A DNA stretch of 64,000 bases from assembly GCF_027172205.1 (NCBI RefSeq), contig NC_070604.1, positions 75,119,023 through 75,183,022 of the forward strand. Direction: 5' to 3'. Position numbers and translations under genes: made by a program. The notes below the pieces were generated by a model. It had not been told where the DNA came from. It did no database searches and was given only the letters and a program-made list of their open reading frames with translations. This document shows positions 33,263 to 44,581 of this stretch, one piece after another (within the stretch, counting starts at the first letter, position 1; each line of letters opens with the position of its first letter). This stretch comes from Podarcis raffonei. Taxonomy: Eukaryota > Chordata > Lepidosauria > Squamata > Lacertidae.

Positions 33263-33421
33263 CATGACACCACCTTCTCACAGTTCTCAGCAAAGGATTA
33301 AACACCATGGTGATGTAACAAGGCTCAAATGTTGATGGGATCTTTAAATGCCGCTTTTGTGTCAGAAATGCTTTGCTCTTTTGTTTATTTCTATAGTGTT
33401 AATCGTATTAGAACATTGTCC
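33263..33421 (+). repeat. Copy 1 of a 160-bp direct repeat upstream of gene A
   Basis: Shares catgacacca, gatgtaacaaggctcaaatg and ttatttctatag with 34561-34726. Divergent (about 75-80 % by eye). Origin unknown. Confidence 0.7.
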
Positions 33422-33441
33422 CTTACCACACTATGGGCAAG

Positions 33442-33545
33442 CAGGGCCGGCACCCTTATGAGGTGGACTGAAGCAGGTCCCTCAGGAGCAGAATCCTGCC
33501 ACTACCTGGGGTTGTGTGGTGGCAGCTTCGAGCAAGATCTCATAT
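33442..33545. repeat. hAT-like MITE end
   Basis: CAGGGCCGGCACCCTTATGAG begins like a hAT terminus. The other end was not found. Confidence 0.35.
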
Positions 33546-33549
33546 AAAC

Positions 33550-34560
33550 AGAGTTTGTTGCAAAAATTATTTTGAAATATATATATGAAAAATTATTTAC
33601 AGTTTATTTATAGTATTTTTATATTATTTCTTGCAATTACACTTATGATTCCCTCGCCCTTTTATAACAACAATTTTTTTGCAGTTCATTGCAGTTCTTT
33701 TTGACATGTCTGAGTTGTTTTGCATGTTCACGTAAAAACAGGTTGGAGGACAAAATTGCTTTGCCACAAGTGGGGCCTACTGGAGTCCTCCTTTCTGCTC
33801 TCCTGATAGCTCCCATAATCAGTTTGATCTCAGCTGCTCTGGTTCATCTGTTCCAGTCTGACATGTTAGACAAGGCTGACCTCTGGCCCCCAAAATGAAG
33901 GTAAAGATGCAAGTGATTATGAACAACCGCAAAAGGTGTGGCATTTTGGCTTTACCTTGACTTTTACAATATCACAGTTACAGGTGTACCAAATACCATA
34001 GATATTACTTGCTGCATTACATATAATCACAAATGTTAAGATGAGGGTGATTTCTTCTCCCATATATCTGTCAATTTCTGTCAGTTTCCATAAACATGAC
34101 TCCATATAGCAGGTTTCTCAAGGGCACCCTTTTGTTTAATGGACATTTGAATGGTTGTGTTTCATTGTGTCTGCAGGGTAATGATGCGGAGTTCTCTTGC
34201 TCTTGTTCCAACCATCTCTTACCACACTTTGGTGTAAAGTCATCCATTAGATCAATCAATTGCTCCTAAAAGTTGTTCTTCAGCAAATGTCTTATGTGAA
34301 GCTTATCCTTTCACTTTTGATAAACCACCCCAGGGAGTGGGCACAAAATATTTATGCCAGGTGCCACCTCACTGGGCCAAGTGAACTAAAAATCAAAGGA
34401 AGAACTTTCTTGGACAACGCCTATAATCCTTAAATTGTGCACAGCCTCCAAATTGCTTCATAAGAGGGCTGATTTTGAACCTAAGTTGTGATGTTTTTGA
34501 AATACCTGTCCATTAACTATCACATTTCTGTTCCACACAGCTTCTAGAACTTTGGCAAAA
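33550..34560. other. Non-coding between the direct repeats
   Basis: No gene or known repeat recognised. Confidence 0.4.
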
Positions 34561-34726
34561 CATGACACCATCCTCTCACAGTTCTCAGGAAATAATTTGA
34601 TACCACAATGATGTAACAAGGCTCAAATGTTCCTGGGATGTATTAAATGTCTTCTTTTCTGGCAGAATTATTCACTCTTTTGCTTATTTGTTTTCTATAG
34701 CTATAATTGTGTTAGAAAACTCTCCC
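34561..34726 (+). repeat. Copy 2 of a 160-bp direct repeat upstream of gene A
   Basis: Matches 33263-33421 in the same orientation, 1.3 kb away. See that entry. Confidence 0.7.
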
Positions 34727-34729
34727 ATA

Positions 34730-35522
34730 ATGAATCAGAAACAGCATGCAGAAGAGTATCAGATAATGTGGTCTTCAATTCTTGATTCAAAATAGGCTTT
34801 CAAACAATTATCTTTAAGAAGAGGACAACATCTTACAGGGCAGTTGTCAAACTCCTTTGGGGTGGGGATACCCTGTGGGTCTGACCACAGACTCCATCAC
34901 ACAATTCAAACAGAGGATTAGTCAGTGTTGTTCACACAAAACATAACCCACAGTCAGTAGCAGTACTGAGACAAACTCCTGCTAGAAAGAACAAATATTG
35001 TTCCTTGAAGACCAACCTTGACTGCCCAATATATAGGATAAATGCAAAGCCCTACACATAAGAATGATGCCTCTCTATTTTCTTGGCATAAATTCTTCTT
35101 TCACCCCTCAGTAATGCTGTCCTTGAATAACAGCACATCTGTATGAAATGTGAAATTACAGGCATACCCCTTCAGAGTGCAGTTGCGTTGTTTTCTGGTT
35201 ATGTATTGCGCAAGTGTATCGGCGGTAATTCCATGGCACCTTATTTTTGAAAGTGTGACATTTTGAAATCAGATAGGTCTTTTGGCTAAAAAAACGGTAT
35301 TCAGTTCTTCAATTCCCCCCAACCCCTTTTGGGCCTAATCCAACACAATGTTTATGAGATTACTTTCAATTACTCTGACTGGAAGTTCTTTGTATAGAGC
35401 CACATCCCTATATACAGCTGTGTGACAGAACAAGGGTTCTTCATCTGATTCTCTCTGATCACAGATCTTATTAAAAGGAAGGCTTTGGCTTTCAGCCTCT
35501 CCGCAGTGCTTTCCACTCACAG
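34730..35522. other. Upstream region of gene A
   Basis: No promoter or non-coding first exon could be fixed. A likely splice acceptor (tttccactcacag) ends at 35522, so the first coding exon probably starts at 35523 and an untranslated exon lies further upstream, as seen in gene B. Confidence 0.45.
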
Positions 35523-35549
35523 TGACTTGTGGGCAAGTAAGAGGAGAAA

Positions 35550-35751
35550 ATGACCACACACAGGAAGAAGTTTATTGCCTTAATAGATAAGGCAATGGCT
35601 GATGCTGAAACGATGGCACCCGAAGAGCTAGTGTTTTCTTACAAGGGGCTTTTGTATCCAAGTACTGTTTGCAGCCTTGAGACCTTCAAAGCTCTTGAGT
35701 CCTTTGAAGCAAGGAGTGATGACGTTTTCCTAGCAGGATACCCCAAGTCTG
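35550..35751 (+). CDS. SULT6B1: Gene A coding exon 1
   Basis: Residues 1-67 and the first base of Gly68. It encodes the N-terminus and most of the PAPS loop YPKSG. Donor G|GTAAAT. Phase matches gene B exon 1 (same 202 bp). Confidence 0.93.
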
Positions 35752-35945
35752 GTAAATATCATTTGCTTGCTATAAACAGATGTCATGTTCAGAATAATTC
35801 TGAACGGTGGTTTGGGAGGGGTGGGAGGGGGCTTAGCTCACACTGTTCAAATGAAATGTCCAAGGACCCGTCCCTGATATGTCAGAGATATCAGGGCCAA
35901 AATATGTCACAGCTATCAGGACAAATGATTTGTGATTAGGAATCA

Positions 35946-35990
<45 letters not shown>

Positions 35991-38900
35991 TTATTATTTG
36001 TACCCCGCCCATCTGGCTGGGTTTCCCCAGCCACTCTGGGCGGCTTCCACAAAGACCAAAAATACACTAAGATCTCACACATTAAAAACTTCCCTGAACA
36101 GGGCTGCCTTAAGATGTCTTCTGAATGTCAGGTAGTTGTTTATCTCTTTGACATCTGATGGGAGGGCGTTTCCCCTCCCATCAGATGTCAAAGTAACCAT
36201 GAGGGAAGAGGCAACTAGACTGCAGTGCTGGTAAGGGGTGGTTTAGCTTCTTCCTCAACAACATTTTCAGGATTAAAATGTCACCCTCCCCCCCAAAAAC
36301 CCACCTTGCTCTTCCCTACTTACGCTGGTACCTGCAATATATCTATTTTCGATCAGGACTAATAGTAGATGAGGAGATTTCATGCATAAAGGGCCACTGA
36401 ACTTCACTCCTTCAGTGTGACAATATTAATCTGATATTGCCACAGCCATGGCAGTTTTTTTAAAAAAAAGAAAAAAAAGATCATAATCATAGGAAATCAC
36501 AACCACAATATCCACTACTGCACCTGCAGTGCACATCCATCCATGCCACCAGGGGTTTTTGTTTTTAAAGTCTTTGCCTGGTGTCAAAATGACAAAAGTT
36601 TATTTTGAGAGGTGGTAATAAGACATGTGTGATATGTGTACTGTTTCCATTTTTACAATTATTTTATTAATTCATTCATTATATTTATGTACTTTTCATA
36701 AAAAGAAAAAGTTCCCTGGTACATTAGCCCTGATAACTGTTTAATCATTGTAGCTGTGAGGTAAAAACGTCACATTCCCTCTCTCCACTTTTCAGGTACA
36801 AACTGGGTTGGTCAGATCCTAACAGATTTAGTACTAACATCTGCAAATAATGAAGAGACAAGTAACCTGAATAATGAAGAACTGGAAGAATTTCCTTATC
36901 TTGAAGTTGGAGATCCAGAGAAGTACCAGGTGGGTAAAAATGTGTTTACTAAGACTGTGGAAAGGGACTCTGATTTATTCCAGTGAATTCTCTTTTATTA
37001 GTGACAGCTTGTATGGTATATATAACATGATAAAGATGGCATTGTACCAGGGGATGAACTTTATATATCAATCTAGAAAGATGTTCTTTCATTCCAGAAA
37101 GATGCTGAACCATTTGCAACTATATACCATTTTCGAGCCTTTTCTTCACACAGTTGTTGAGAAAAGCTATCCCAAATGCCCTTAAATTATTTTTCTTGAT
37201 CATCTTCTCTATCATCAACTTTTAGGAAGCAATCCTGTACACACCCCTGAACTCAATGGGGCTCACTCCTGAGCTTATATATATATAGGGTTGCACTTCA
37301 TTGTTGATTTTCAAAGCTCTGTTTAACTTTCTGTTTGAAATGCTAAACTTTATTTACTGTCTCTCTGCCCCATACAATTTACCAAAGAGAATGGCAGATT
37401 TACCCTCTCGAAGAGTCATATTTACCCACCTCACTCCTCAAAATCTTCCTGCATCGGTCTTCAAGAATAAAGCCAAGGTGAGTGAGTCTTCATGGTGTGG
37501 AGAACTTGGACTGATTTAGTTACAGGTAGGTAGCCGTGTTGGTCTGCCGTAGCCGAAACAAAATAAAAAAAATCATTCCAGTAGCACCTTAGAGGCCAAC
37601 TAAATTTGTTATTGGTATGAGCTTTTGTGTGCGTGCACACTTAAGAAGTGTGCACGCACACGAAAGCTCATACCAATAACAAACTTAGTTGGTCTCTAAG
37701 GTGCTACTGGAAGGAATTTTTTTATTTAGTAAATCAGGAAATTCACGGACATATCTGGAACACTGCAGCAGCAAGCAGTGTCTGCATGGAAACTGGCAAA
37801 ATGTCCGGGGGGAAACGTGCAATTTCTTTGTGATTTTGCAAATTTTTCTGTCAGGAGATTCACTTTTTGAAATAAGACCACGCTAGATTTACTAAGCTCT
37901 CTAGTGGCTCATTGTCCATTTTAGAGTTTCAATGGCATGTTATGAGGTGTTCTTGTGACAGCCAGTTTTAGTCTGCTGTTGTTGCTTTGCAAGAAGCCTC
38001 ACTTGGCACTAACTTGTTGACCTTTTCAGTGCTAGGTGAAAACCTTTCAATTCAACCAGGACTTCATTTAATAACTTAGGTAACCTGGGCTTTTGTTTTT
38101 TAAGTGTTTATTTCTAATTTTGAACGAGGTTTGCTTTTGTTGTATACATGTAGATTTTTATTTATGGCTTTATTTATTTTGTATTTACATTAGGTCTTCT
38201 CCTTCTCCTTCGTATTATGTATTATAAGCCACAATATGTCTTGTAAGAGTTATGGGACAGCATGCATATGCCAACAAATAAGCAAGCAAATAATATTTTT
38301 ATTACAACAGTTTTGTTAAAACCAGCTTTGTAAACATTATAAATATTGTTTTTTACTTATAGATACTGCTGCTCATTAGAAATCCAAAAGATGTGGCCAC
38401 CTCGTTTTACCATTTTGTCAATCGGTTATCTCCTCTTCCCTCTTACAATACCTGGGATGACTTCTTTACAGCTTTTATGAATGGACAAAGTATGTTCCCT
38501 CATTTCCCAACTGAATGCATTGAGATTTATCTGTAGATAACTATGCAAAAAAAAGCACTGTAGGCCCATCAGAATGACTGCATTAATTTGGATCAATATC
38601 ACAGTTTGATCAATTTAGTCTAGGGGTAAGGGAGCTTTTTGACCTGGTGGGACAACTCTGGTCCACAACCTGGACCACAACCTGGTTGCTAAACCTGGCC
38701 CACAACACCCTGTGGACCAGGTTGGGCAAGTGAGCGGGACACCTACTCAGCCATCTGATGTCACAATCGGTTGTTGTGGGACTTGGAAATGCGAAGTCCC
38801 TTTTGGCTAAACCTCACCTTTACCTGCCCTTAAGTCAACAGGGCATGGCTTGACTAAAATAGCCTCAGAGGTGAAAAAGAAGGACTTGGCAGGCCAAATT

Positions 38901-41900
38901 TGGCCCACAAAATCCAGAACACTTTTGCGTCATTGGGTTGGGTTTTATTTCTTATGCTTTGAACTTAGATGACCACTATTCATCATCAATGCCCTCTCAG
39001 GAAATATGAATATGGATGTCTTGATTCATATTGGTGTGTTACCACTTCTTCCTCTTATTGTCTGTGTACTTGCTTGCTTTGTATATGGTGATTATTATAT
39101 ATGGTAATCATTATTATTGTTATTATTAAATTTGTATATCACCCATCATCTGTAGATTTCAGGGCAGTTCACAACATAAAAATACAATATAAAAACACAA
39201 AATACATGAAAAAACAAGAACAAAAAACACAAACCAATAAACATATTAAACCTCCCTCCCCACCACCATTTCTCACAGACACATTTAAAAGGGGTATAAG
39301 ATGTTAATCAGCCAAAGGCCTGGTTGAAAAGGAACATTTTGTATCAATATCAGACTCTCCAAGTGTCTCTATTTTCCAGGAACATCTCTGATTTAGAGAA
39401 GCTGTCCCGGTTTCTGATTTTATCCCGGAATGTCCTATTTTTCTTTAGGACGTGCCTATTTCATTGGAGAAATGTTGAAGGGTATGGAATTATCTGACCC
39501 ATGAGCCATCTGAAGGCAATCCTGTATAGGGAAGCTTTTAAAAAATGTTTAGTGTTTTATTATGTTTTTATATATGTTGGAAACTGCCCAGAGTGGCTGG
39601 GGCTACTCAGCTGGGGCTACTCAGTAAGATGTGTGGGGTATAAATAGTAAAATTATCATTATGGAATGGGACATCCCCATTTTCATTGGAGAAATGTTGG
39701 AGGGTATGTAATACTCTGCTACTGCACCTTTGGGTTATTAGTCATGCTCATTACGTTACAGTATTTTTTTAAAGGAAAGAATCAGGGATAGGATTCATAC
39801 TTCGTTTGACCCCATGCCCATTACAGCCACCAGTCGTTGTCTTTAATTCCAGAAGTTCAGAAAGTAGAGGCTGGGAATCTTTTTTATCTCAAGATCAGCC
39901 TTACAGGGGTCACATGCCAGTGTTTGGAGAGACCAGAGGCCAGAGTGAGAAATGTAAATTCTACCTTTGTACAGTAAACTGATCGCTATACAAACACACC
40001 CCTTTGTTCTCTATCCAGATAAGCAAAATGTGTGGGCAGAGCTGGTGTACATATTCCAGTCAGACAATGACATTCAAGGAGGGCGTGAAGCAGAACCAGA
40101 GAGGGATGTATAGTTTGAGGAGAAAGGTGTGCGGCTCCGGAAAAGTGTGGTGTTTGAAAGATACTGAGGGCCAGATATACAGGCTGATCTAAATGATGCT
40201 CCTCCTTCTATACCAGGGTAAGAGGGCATCTCTCTCTCATGGCCCTTGGTTAGGAAATGCCAGGCCTGCAGATTCTCCACATATATTAAGGGGCATCTAG
40301 GGGAAAACCTAGTTTGCCCATGGTTTCAAATTGCATGCTTTCTCTGGGCAGGAGTAAATAGAAGAAAAAAGGTGTATGGACAGGGCTGACTCCGCCCTCC
40401 CCCACGAGACAGGGTGAAACAGAAGCCAAAGAGGTGGCACCCCGCAGGTACCCCACTCAGCACGGTGCCTCTGGAGAAGTGGCGCTGATTTCAAGTGAGA
40501 TTTCATAAGAGCTCACCAGAAACCAGTGTCTTCTCTGCCACCATTGGGGGCATTGCCTTTTTGGCTTCCCATGGTGGCGCAGGGGCAGGGTAGTATGGCA
40601 ACACATTCCCTTTTTACCTCAGATGGCAAAAAGGGGTGCACTTTCCTCTGTGTATGGAGCTATGTCTGCAGACAAATGCCGGCTCCCACGGCCTATAGAG
40701 CGAGATGAGTGTGCAACCCCAGAGTCATCCGCGACTGGACCTAACGTTCAGGGGTACCTTTACCTTTAATGATATAACATCTACACCTGACTAGCAAAGC
40801 CTCATTATATTCAGAATGCGCAGGAATGTTTTGATCCTCAGCTAACCAGCCTTGTATTTCTATTTTTCTTGCAGTGGTCTGGGGTTCTTATTTTGACTTT
40901 GTTTTTGAATGGAATAAGCACGCTGATGATGCAAATGTCATGGCAATCACGTATGAGGAGCTGAAGGAGGTAAGTGCTTTGCTGTGTGGAGGATGCCCTG
41001 CACTTTTGGCAAAGGGCATTGCTGAATCCTGGCCATGCGGCTATAAATAGTCAAGACAACAATGCTTAGTGGTCAGCTCAACTGGAATACAGTGGTACCT
41101 CCAGTTACAAACTTAATCTGTTCCGGAGGTCCGTTCTTCACCTGAAACCGTTCTTAACATGAGCTGTGCTTTCACTAATGGGGCCTCCCACTGCTGCTGC
41201 ACTGCCGCTGCACAACTTCCGCTTGCATCCCAGCGCAAAGTTCACTACCAGAAGCACCTACTTCCGGGTTAGCGAGGCTCGTTATCCGAAGCGTTCATAA
41301 GGTGGGTGGTATGTAACCCGAAGTTCCACTGTACACAAACCAATCGAAACACTTGTATTACATCAAAATGTATGTGTCTTTCTTTATAGAGATGTGTCTA
41401 GCATAAAGTAATTATAATCTTTGAGTGATATGTGATCGAATGACTAGTAAAGGCCTTAGAATCACAGCAAGCTGCCTTATATTGTGTCGGATGATTGTTC
41501 AGTGGCAGACTTTGGGCTCTCAAATTCCAGCAGCGCCCTGCGTGATACCAAAATTTCGTGACCCCGCTTCTCACTCTTCATTCTGCAGCACTTTTTAAAT
41601 CCAATCATTCTACCCCATTGTTGTGGTGCCCCCTGCAGCGTGGCACCCAGTGTGACCACACCAGTCACCCCACCCTAAAAATGCTGTCTGACAGTGCCTC
41701 TCCAGGGTTTCAGCCAAAGAGCATTTCTCAGCCCTACCTGGTGATTCCCAGGATTGAACTTGGGACAGATTCTCTGCTGTTGAGCTATTGGCCCTTCTTT
41801 CCTTCTATCCCTCCTTCCACAAAGTGCCTTGGTAGTTCTTACATCCTATGGTTCCTGGCAAAGCCTTCCAAGAAACCGCAGAACTGTACCCTCCATGCTT

Positions 41901-43303
41901 GTACATTGTAGATCCCACAATGATTGCATTTTTGACAATTCCTCCAGAAACAATTAATACTTAACGTTGCATATTTTACTTTCCTTACTTCAGAATAGAC
42001 CTTTGGGAGTGAAACGGATAAGTGAATTCTTTGACTTGCAACTAACTGATGACAAGATTCAAGGGGTTGTGGACAGAAGCAGTTTCAAAGCTATGAAGGA
42101 AAACGCTGGAAAAACCCATGGCGCATTTGGTGATATTCTTTTCCGCAAAGGTAAACTTCAAAGACAATGTTAATGTTCTGCTAGAGTTTAAAAATAGCTT
42201 CAACCATATAATTGCATGTCCAGGGGCTCTGGGTGCCTGGATTGTTGATATAGCTGCATTTCAGTCAAAGACAGAGCAGGAGGGAAATAGATTGGTCAGG
42301 GAGAGGAGGCCTTTCTCCCTGTCAACACTGGAACTGCTGTGGCAGTCTGATAAGAAAGAGGGTGGGAAAGAGGGAGGAGTTCTACGACTCAGCTTAAAAT
42401 CCAAGCCCGAGAAGAATTTTGAGGACCACAACATTCCCCTTATGTTGAAGGCAAGTTGGTGATGAAAGGTTGGTTGATGAGTTTCATATGTGAAACTAAG
42501 GAAGTGTGGCCTCTGGAAGCATCACTAAGAGCACATCTCCTGATCTAAGGAACAGAATGGCTTGGTGGCCTCATTGTGACATTAGAAGTGGTAGTCATTT
42601 ATTGAGGCTCCATCTGCAACACATATTTAAGCCATTATTTGGCTTCCCCAAAGAATTATAGGAGCTGTGGTTTGTAAAGGGCACTGGAAGTTGTTAGGAG
42701 AGCCTGTTCGCCTCACAGAGCTATAGGTCTCAGAGTGGTTTAACGTTCAACCCTCTCTTCAGGAAACTCTGGGATTTGAAGCTCTGTGAGGGGAGTAAGT
42801 GTCTCCCAACAACTCTCATGAGCCTTAACAAACTACAGTTGCAAGAATTATTTGAGGAGAGCCATGCCTGTTTAATATTGCATTCAATGCATAGTGCAGA
42901 TGAGGGCTCAGATTAGATCATTAGTCTAGCCCCATCTGGACTTTCTCAGAAGATATTTTCTCTTTAGTTCAGAGTATTGCCCGGTCTTCTCTTCCCTTTC
43001 TTTGAGGAAGACACACCAGTGAGCAGATTTGGTTTTCGAAAGCAATAGCACACCAGTGGATAGGGGGAAATGTCATTAGAGCACCCTGAAACTGGAATTG
43101 CAGGAGAAGTTGTCAATTGATCAAAACGTATTGTTGAGGATATTATTATTAATGATATTCTACTCTGTTCAGGTGGTGTTAGTGACTGGAAGAATCATTT
43201 CAGTGAAGAGCACAACCAAAAAATGGATGCAACATTTGAAGAACGCTTGGGTGGAACAGAATTGGGAAGAAAGTTAAAATATGGGGTGTACTGCAAGGCT
43301 TGA
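35550..43303 (+). CDS. SULT6B1: Sulfotransferase 6B1-like, gene A (7 coding exons, 311 aa)
   Basis: A cytosolic PAPS-dependent sulfotransferase that moves sulfate to a hydroxyl or amine; the substrate is unknown. Exons: 35550-35751, 36796-36929, 37388-37477, 38363-38489, 40875-40969, 41994-42150, 43173-43303. All have GT-AG introns and phases that join into 936 coding bases. It resembles human SULT6B1 throughout (FKALESFEARSDDVFLAGY; CGD/VGD-EKYQRM; RNPKD; THGAFG). The PAPS 5'-phosphosulfate loop is Y64-PKSGTNW, the catalytic base is His126 (FTHL), and R148 and S156 should bind the 3'-phosphate. The RKG motif at 267-275 reads RKGGVSDWK, with Ser272 for the usual Gly. The KxxxTVxxxE dimer motif is degenerate (KNHFSEEHNQ). 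The start has A at -3. The protein is complete and looks functional. Confidence 0.94.
35946..35992. repeat. (AAT)n microsatellite
   Basis: About 46 bp of AAT at the tail of the reversed LINE end that follows (35993-36200), in gene A intron 1. Confidence 0.95.
35993..36200 (-). mobile_element. CR1/L2-like LINE 3' end in gene A intron 1
   Basis: taccccgcccatctggctgg, ccagccactctgggcggctt and agggctgccttaagatgtct are reverse-strand LINE 3' phrases. It also contains a short inverted repeat at 36150-36195 (gacatctgatgggaggg). Confidence 0.7.
36796..36929 (+). CDS. SULT6B1: Gene A coding exon 2
   Basis: Completes Gly68 and adds TNWVGQILTDLV to DPEKYQ. Acceptor ttttcag, donor CAG|GTGGGT. One codon shorter than gene B. 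Confidence 0.93.
37388..37477 (+). CDS. SULT6B1: Gene A coding exon 3 (catalytic His)
   Basis: 30 codons, RMADLPSRRVIFTHL to FKNKAK, with catalytic His126. The acceptor is accaaag; donor AAG|GTGAGT. Same length as gene B exon 3. Confidence 0.92.
37563..37724. repeat. Long near-perfect inverted repeat in gene A intron 3
   Basis: Arms 37576-37642 and 37646-37712 (67 bp each) with a 3-base loop pair almost throughout: ccagtagcaccttagaggcc against ggtctctaaggtgctactgg. Centre gtgtgcgtgcacacttaaga. The left flank acaggtaggtagccgtgttg belongs to the same repeat family, perhaps a retroelement end; family not decided. Confidence 0.88.
38363..38489 (+). CDS. SULT6B1: Gene A coding exon 4 (PAPS 3'-phosphate binding)
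   Basis: Encodes ILLLIRNPKDVATSFYHF with R148 and S156, through MNGQ. Acceptor cttatag, donor A|GTATGT. Confidence 0.93.
38625..38960. repeat. Possible hAT-like MITE in gene A intron 4
   Basis: Contains ccaaatttggcccacaaaat and a doubled phrase on ccacaacctgg. Ends not defined. Confidence 0.3.
39101..39300 (-). mobile_element. CR1/L2-like LINE 3' end in gene A intron 4
   Basis: (att)n start then cacccatcatctgtagattt and gggcagttcacaacataaaa, the reverse of a LINE 3' UTR. Confidence 0.5.
39545..39655 (+). mobile_element. CR1/L2-like LINE 3' end in gene A intron 4
   Basis: aactgcccagagtggctggg, then a direct 16-bp repeat (ggggctactcagctgg), then tgtggggtataaatagtaaa. Typical tail. Confidence 0.6.
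40659..40768 (+). mobile_element. Sauria-type SINE 3' fragment in gene A intron 4
   Basis: gagcgagatgagtgtgcaac then cgcgactggacctaacgttc and the tail ggggtacctttaccttta. Only the tail part is kept. Confidence 0.8.
40875..40969 (+). CDS. SULT6B1: Gene A coding exon 5
   Basis: Completes Met185 and encodes VWGSYFDFVFEWNK to ITYEELKE. Acceptor tcttgcag, donor GAG|GTAAGT. Confidence 0.93.
41088..41333. mobile_element. Tc1/mariner-like MITE in gene A intron 5
   Basis: TACAGTGGTACCTCCAGTTA at the left and aacccgaagttccactgta at the right, TA-bounded. A diverged copy of the 12071 family. Confidence 0.75.
41994..42150 (+). CDS. SULT6B1: Gene A coding exon 6
   Basis: Encodes NRPLGVKRISEFFD to ILFRK plus one base of Gly269. 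Acceptor ttacttcag, donor G|GTAAAC. Confidence 0.93.
42601..42911. mobile_element. Palindromic MITE in gene A intron 6
   Basis: Left arm ggcttccccaaagaattata, right arm aattatttgaggagagccat; inner arms cctcacagagctataggtct and gaagctctgtgaggggagta. Same family as the MITE split by the Gypsy element. Confidence 0.7.
43173..43303 (+). CDS. SULT6B1: Gene A coding exon 7 (C-terminus)
   Basis: Encodes GVSDWKNHFSEEHNQKMD and the end KYGVYCKA, stop TGA at 43301-43303. Acceptor ctgttcag. Ser272 sits in the PAPS-binding loop. Confidence 0.93.
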
Positions 43304-43495
43304 AGTCTTGACCCAGGACTCCCTCAATCCTAGAGCTAAGCTTGTTTAAACTGAGCATAATGAGGGGAGTGCCAAAGCTCAAAATGTTATGTCTGTATCT
43401 AGTAGAGATGTGCAACTCCCATCTCTTTGTATAGAGGCATTTACAATTTGCATTCAGCAGTGTCCACTCTTTGCACCTGTGTACACAATAGTTCA
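43304..43495 (+). other. Gene A 3' flank
   Basis: Presumed 3' UTR. No AATAAA is seen before the repeats; the first is at 43637-43642, inside the LTR-like insert, so the poly(A) site of gene A is not known. Confidence 0.4.
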
Positions 43496-43605
43496 GCTAT
43501 ACAAATCAAGAAGTGTGCACTCTTTCACACAAACATTTGTACATGTGAGGCTGTACCTTTTTCAGTGTAATGTGTGAACTGTCTTTTGTTACTTTGTGAA
43601 CATAT
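43496..43605 (+). repeat. Copy 1 of a 110-bp direct repeat around the LTR-like insert
   Basis: gctatacaaatcaagaagtg to tgtgaacatat. Copy 2 lies at 44115-44223; about 90 % identical by eye. Confidence 0.85.
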
Positions 43606-44112
43606 TGTTATAGATTTAGGATAAACCCTGGAAGTTAATAAATGCTGGGTTTTGGTTATTTGTGATATGAAAGGAGAATGCAAGCTGCAAAGGAATTCCT
43701 GAGCTGGCTTACGCAAACAAACCTGCTAACGTGATAAAAAGGTGTTGATGGACCATTGGGGAGAGGAATCCTTTAGCCTGGGGAGTGAGCTGTTACCAAG
43801 GTGATGGGGTGTGTTTGAGAGGACAGGAGAGACAGTTTTTGAGTAAGGGTTGTTGGGAGAAAGAAGGAGGAAGAAAGGGCTGAGATTCGTCTTTGGAGTG
43901 CGCTGGCTGCAGGCAGCTTATGTTGCTGCCTCTTGGAATGACTATGCTGTAAGATCTGGATTCTCTCCATGCAGACTGAAGGTGTAAATAGGTGAATAAA
44001 CCATATTTCTTAAAGCATGACAGTCTCCACCGTGTCTTCTATTCTCCAAAGGGCCACAGACCCTATGTGTGTGCCTGGGACCCCATGGACTCTTGCCACT
44101 GCTTTTGTAACA
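43606..44112 (+). mobile_element. Solo LTR-like element, about 507 bp
   Basis: Starts TGTTATAGATTTAGG and ends CTTTTGTAACA, giving TGTTA/TAACA inverted ends. It carries AATAAA at 43994-43999, near where the R region would end. No 5-bp duplication fits. A fossil retroviral or LTR-element end; family not decided. Confidence 0.55.
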
Positions 44113-44114
44113 CT

Positions 44115-44223
44115 GCTATACAAGTCAAGAAGTGTGCACTCTTTCACACAAACACTTGTACGTGTGAGGTGTACCCTTTTAAGTGTAATGTGTAAACTAT
44201 CTTTTGTTACTTTGTGATCATAT
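44115..44223 (+). repeat. Copy 2 of a 110-bp direct repeat
   Basis: gctatacaagtcaagaagtg to gatcatat, same orientation as 43496-43605. Confidence 0.85.
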
Positions 44224-44312
44224 GTTGTTTTGTTTCATTCCTGCTTTGTAAGGTCATTTCATGAATGAATGAAGATTTGCTTGTGTTTTCCAGTGATTTG
44301 AATGGCAAAGTC

Positions 44313-44573
44313 CAGGGCCATAGCTAGGGAGTGGTGAGGAAGGCCCCCAATGGGGGTGCAGGCGAGGCACCCCCCCCCAGAATCGGCTTTAAAATATGGC
44401 CATAAATATGTCTATAAATAAAAATATTGATTATTGCCTCATAAAAACGGGTTTTAAATAGAGGGGGGTTGGAGGAGACGCAGAAAGAAGAACTAATTTG
44501 TCCGTGGTTAGGGGCTGGGGCGCTCAATCTTGAAGGTTCTGCCGGGGTGCAAGATCACCTAGCTATGGCTCTG
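44313..44573. mobile_element. hAT-like MITE with perfect 8-bp TSD
   Basis: Inverted ends CAGGGCCATAGCTAGG and CCTAGCTATGGCTCTG-like. GCAAAGTC flanks both sides (44305-44312 and 44574-44581). 261 bp, no coding content. Confidence 0.9.
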
Positions 44574-44581
44574 GCAAAGTC

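Noticed and set aside
43606-44112. Clean target duplication for the LTR-like insert
   Set aside because: The bases just outside (catat and ctgct) do not match, so a simple insertion could not be shown.
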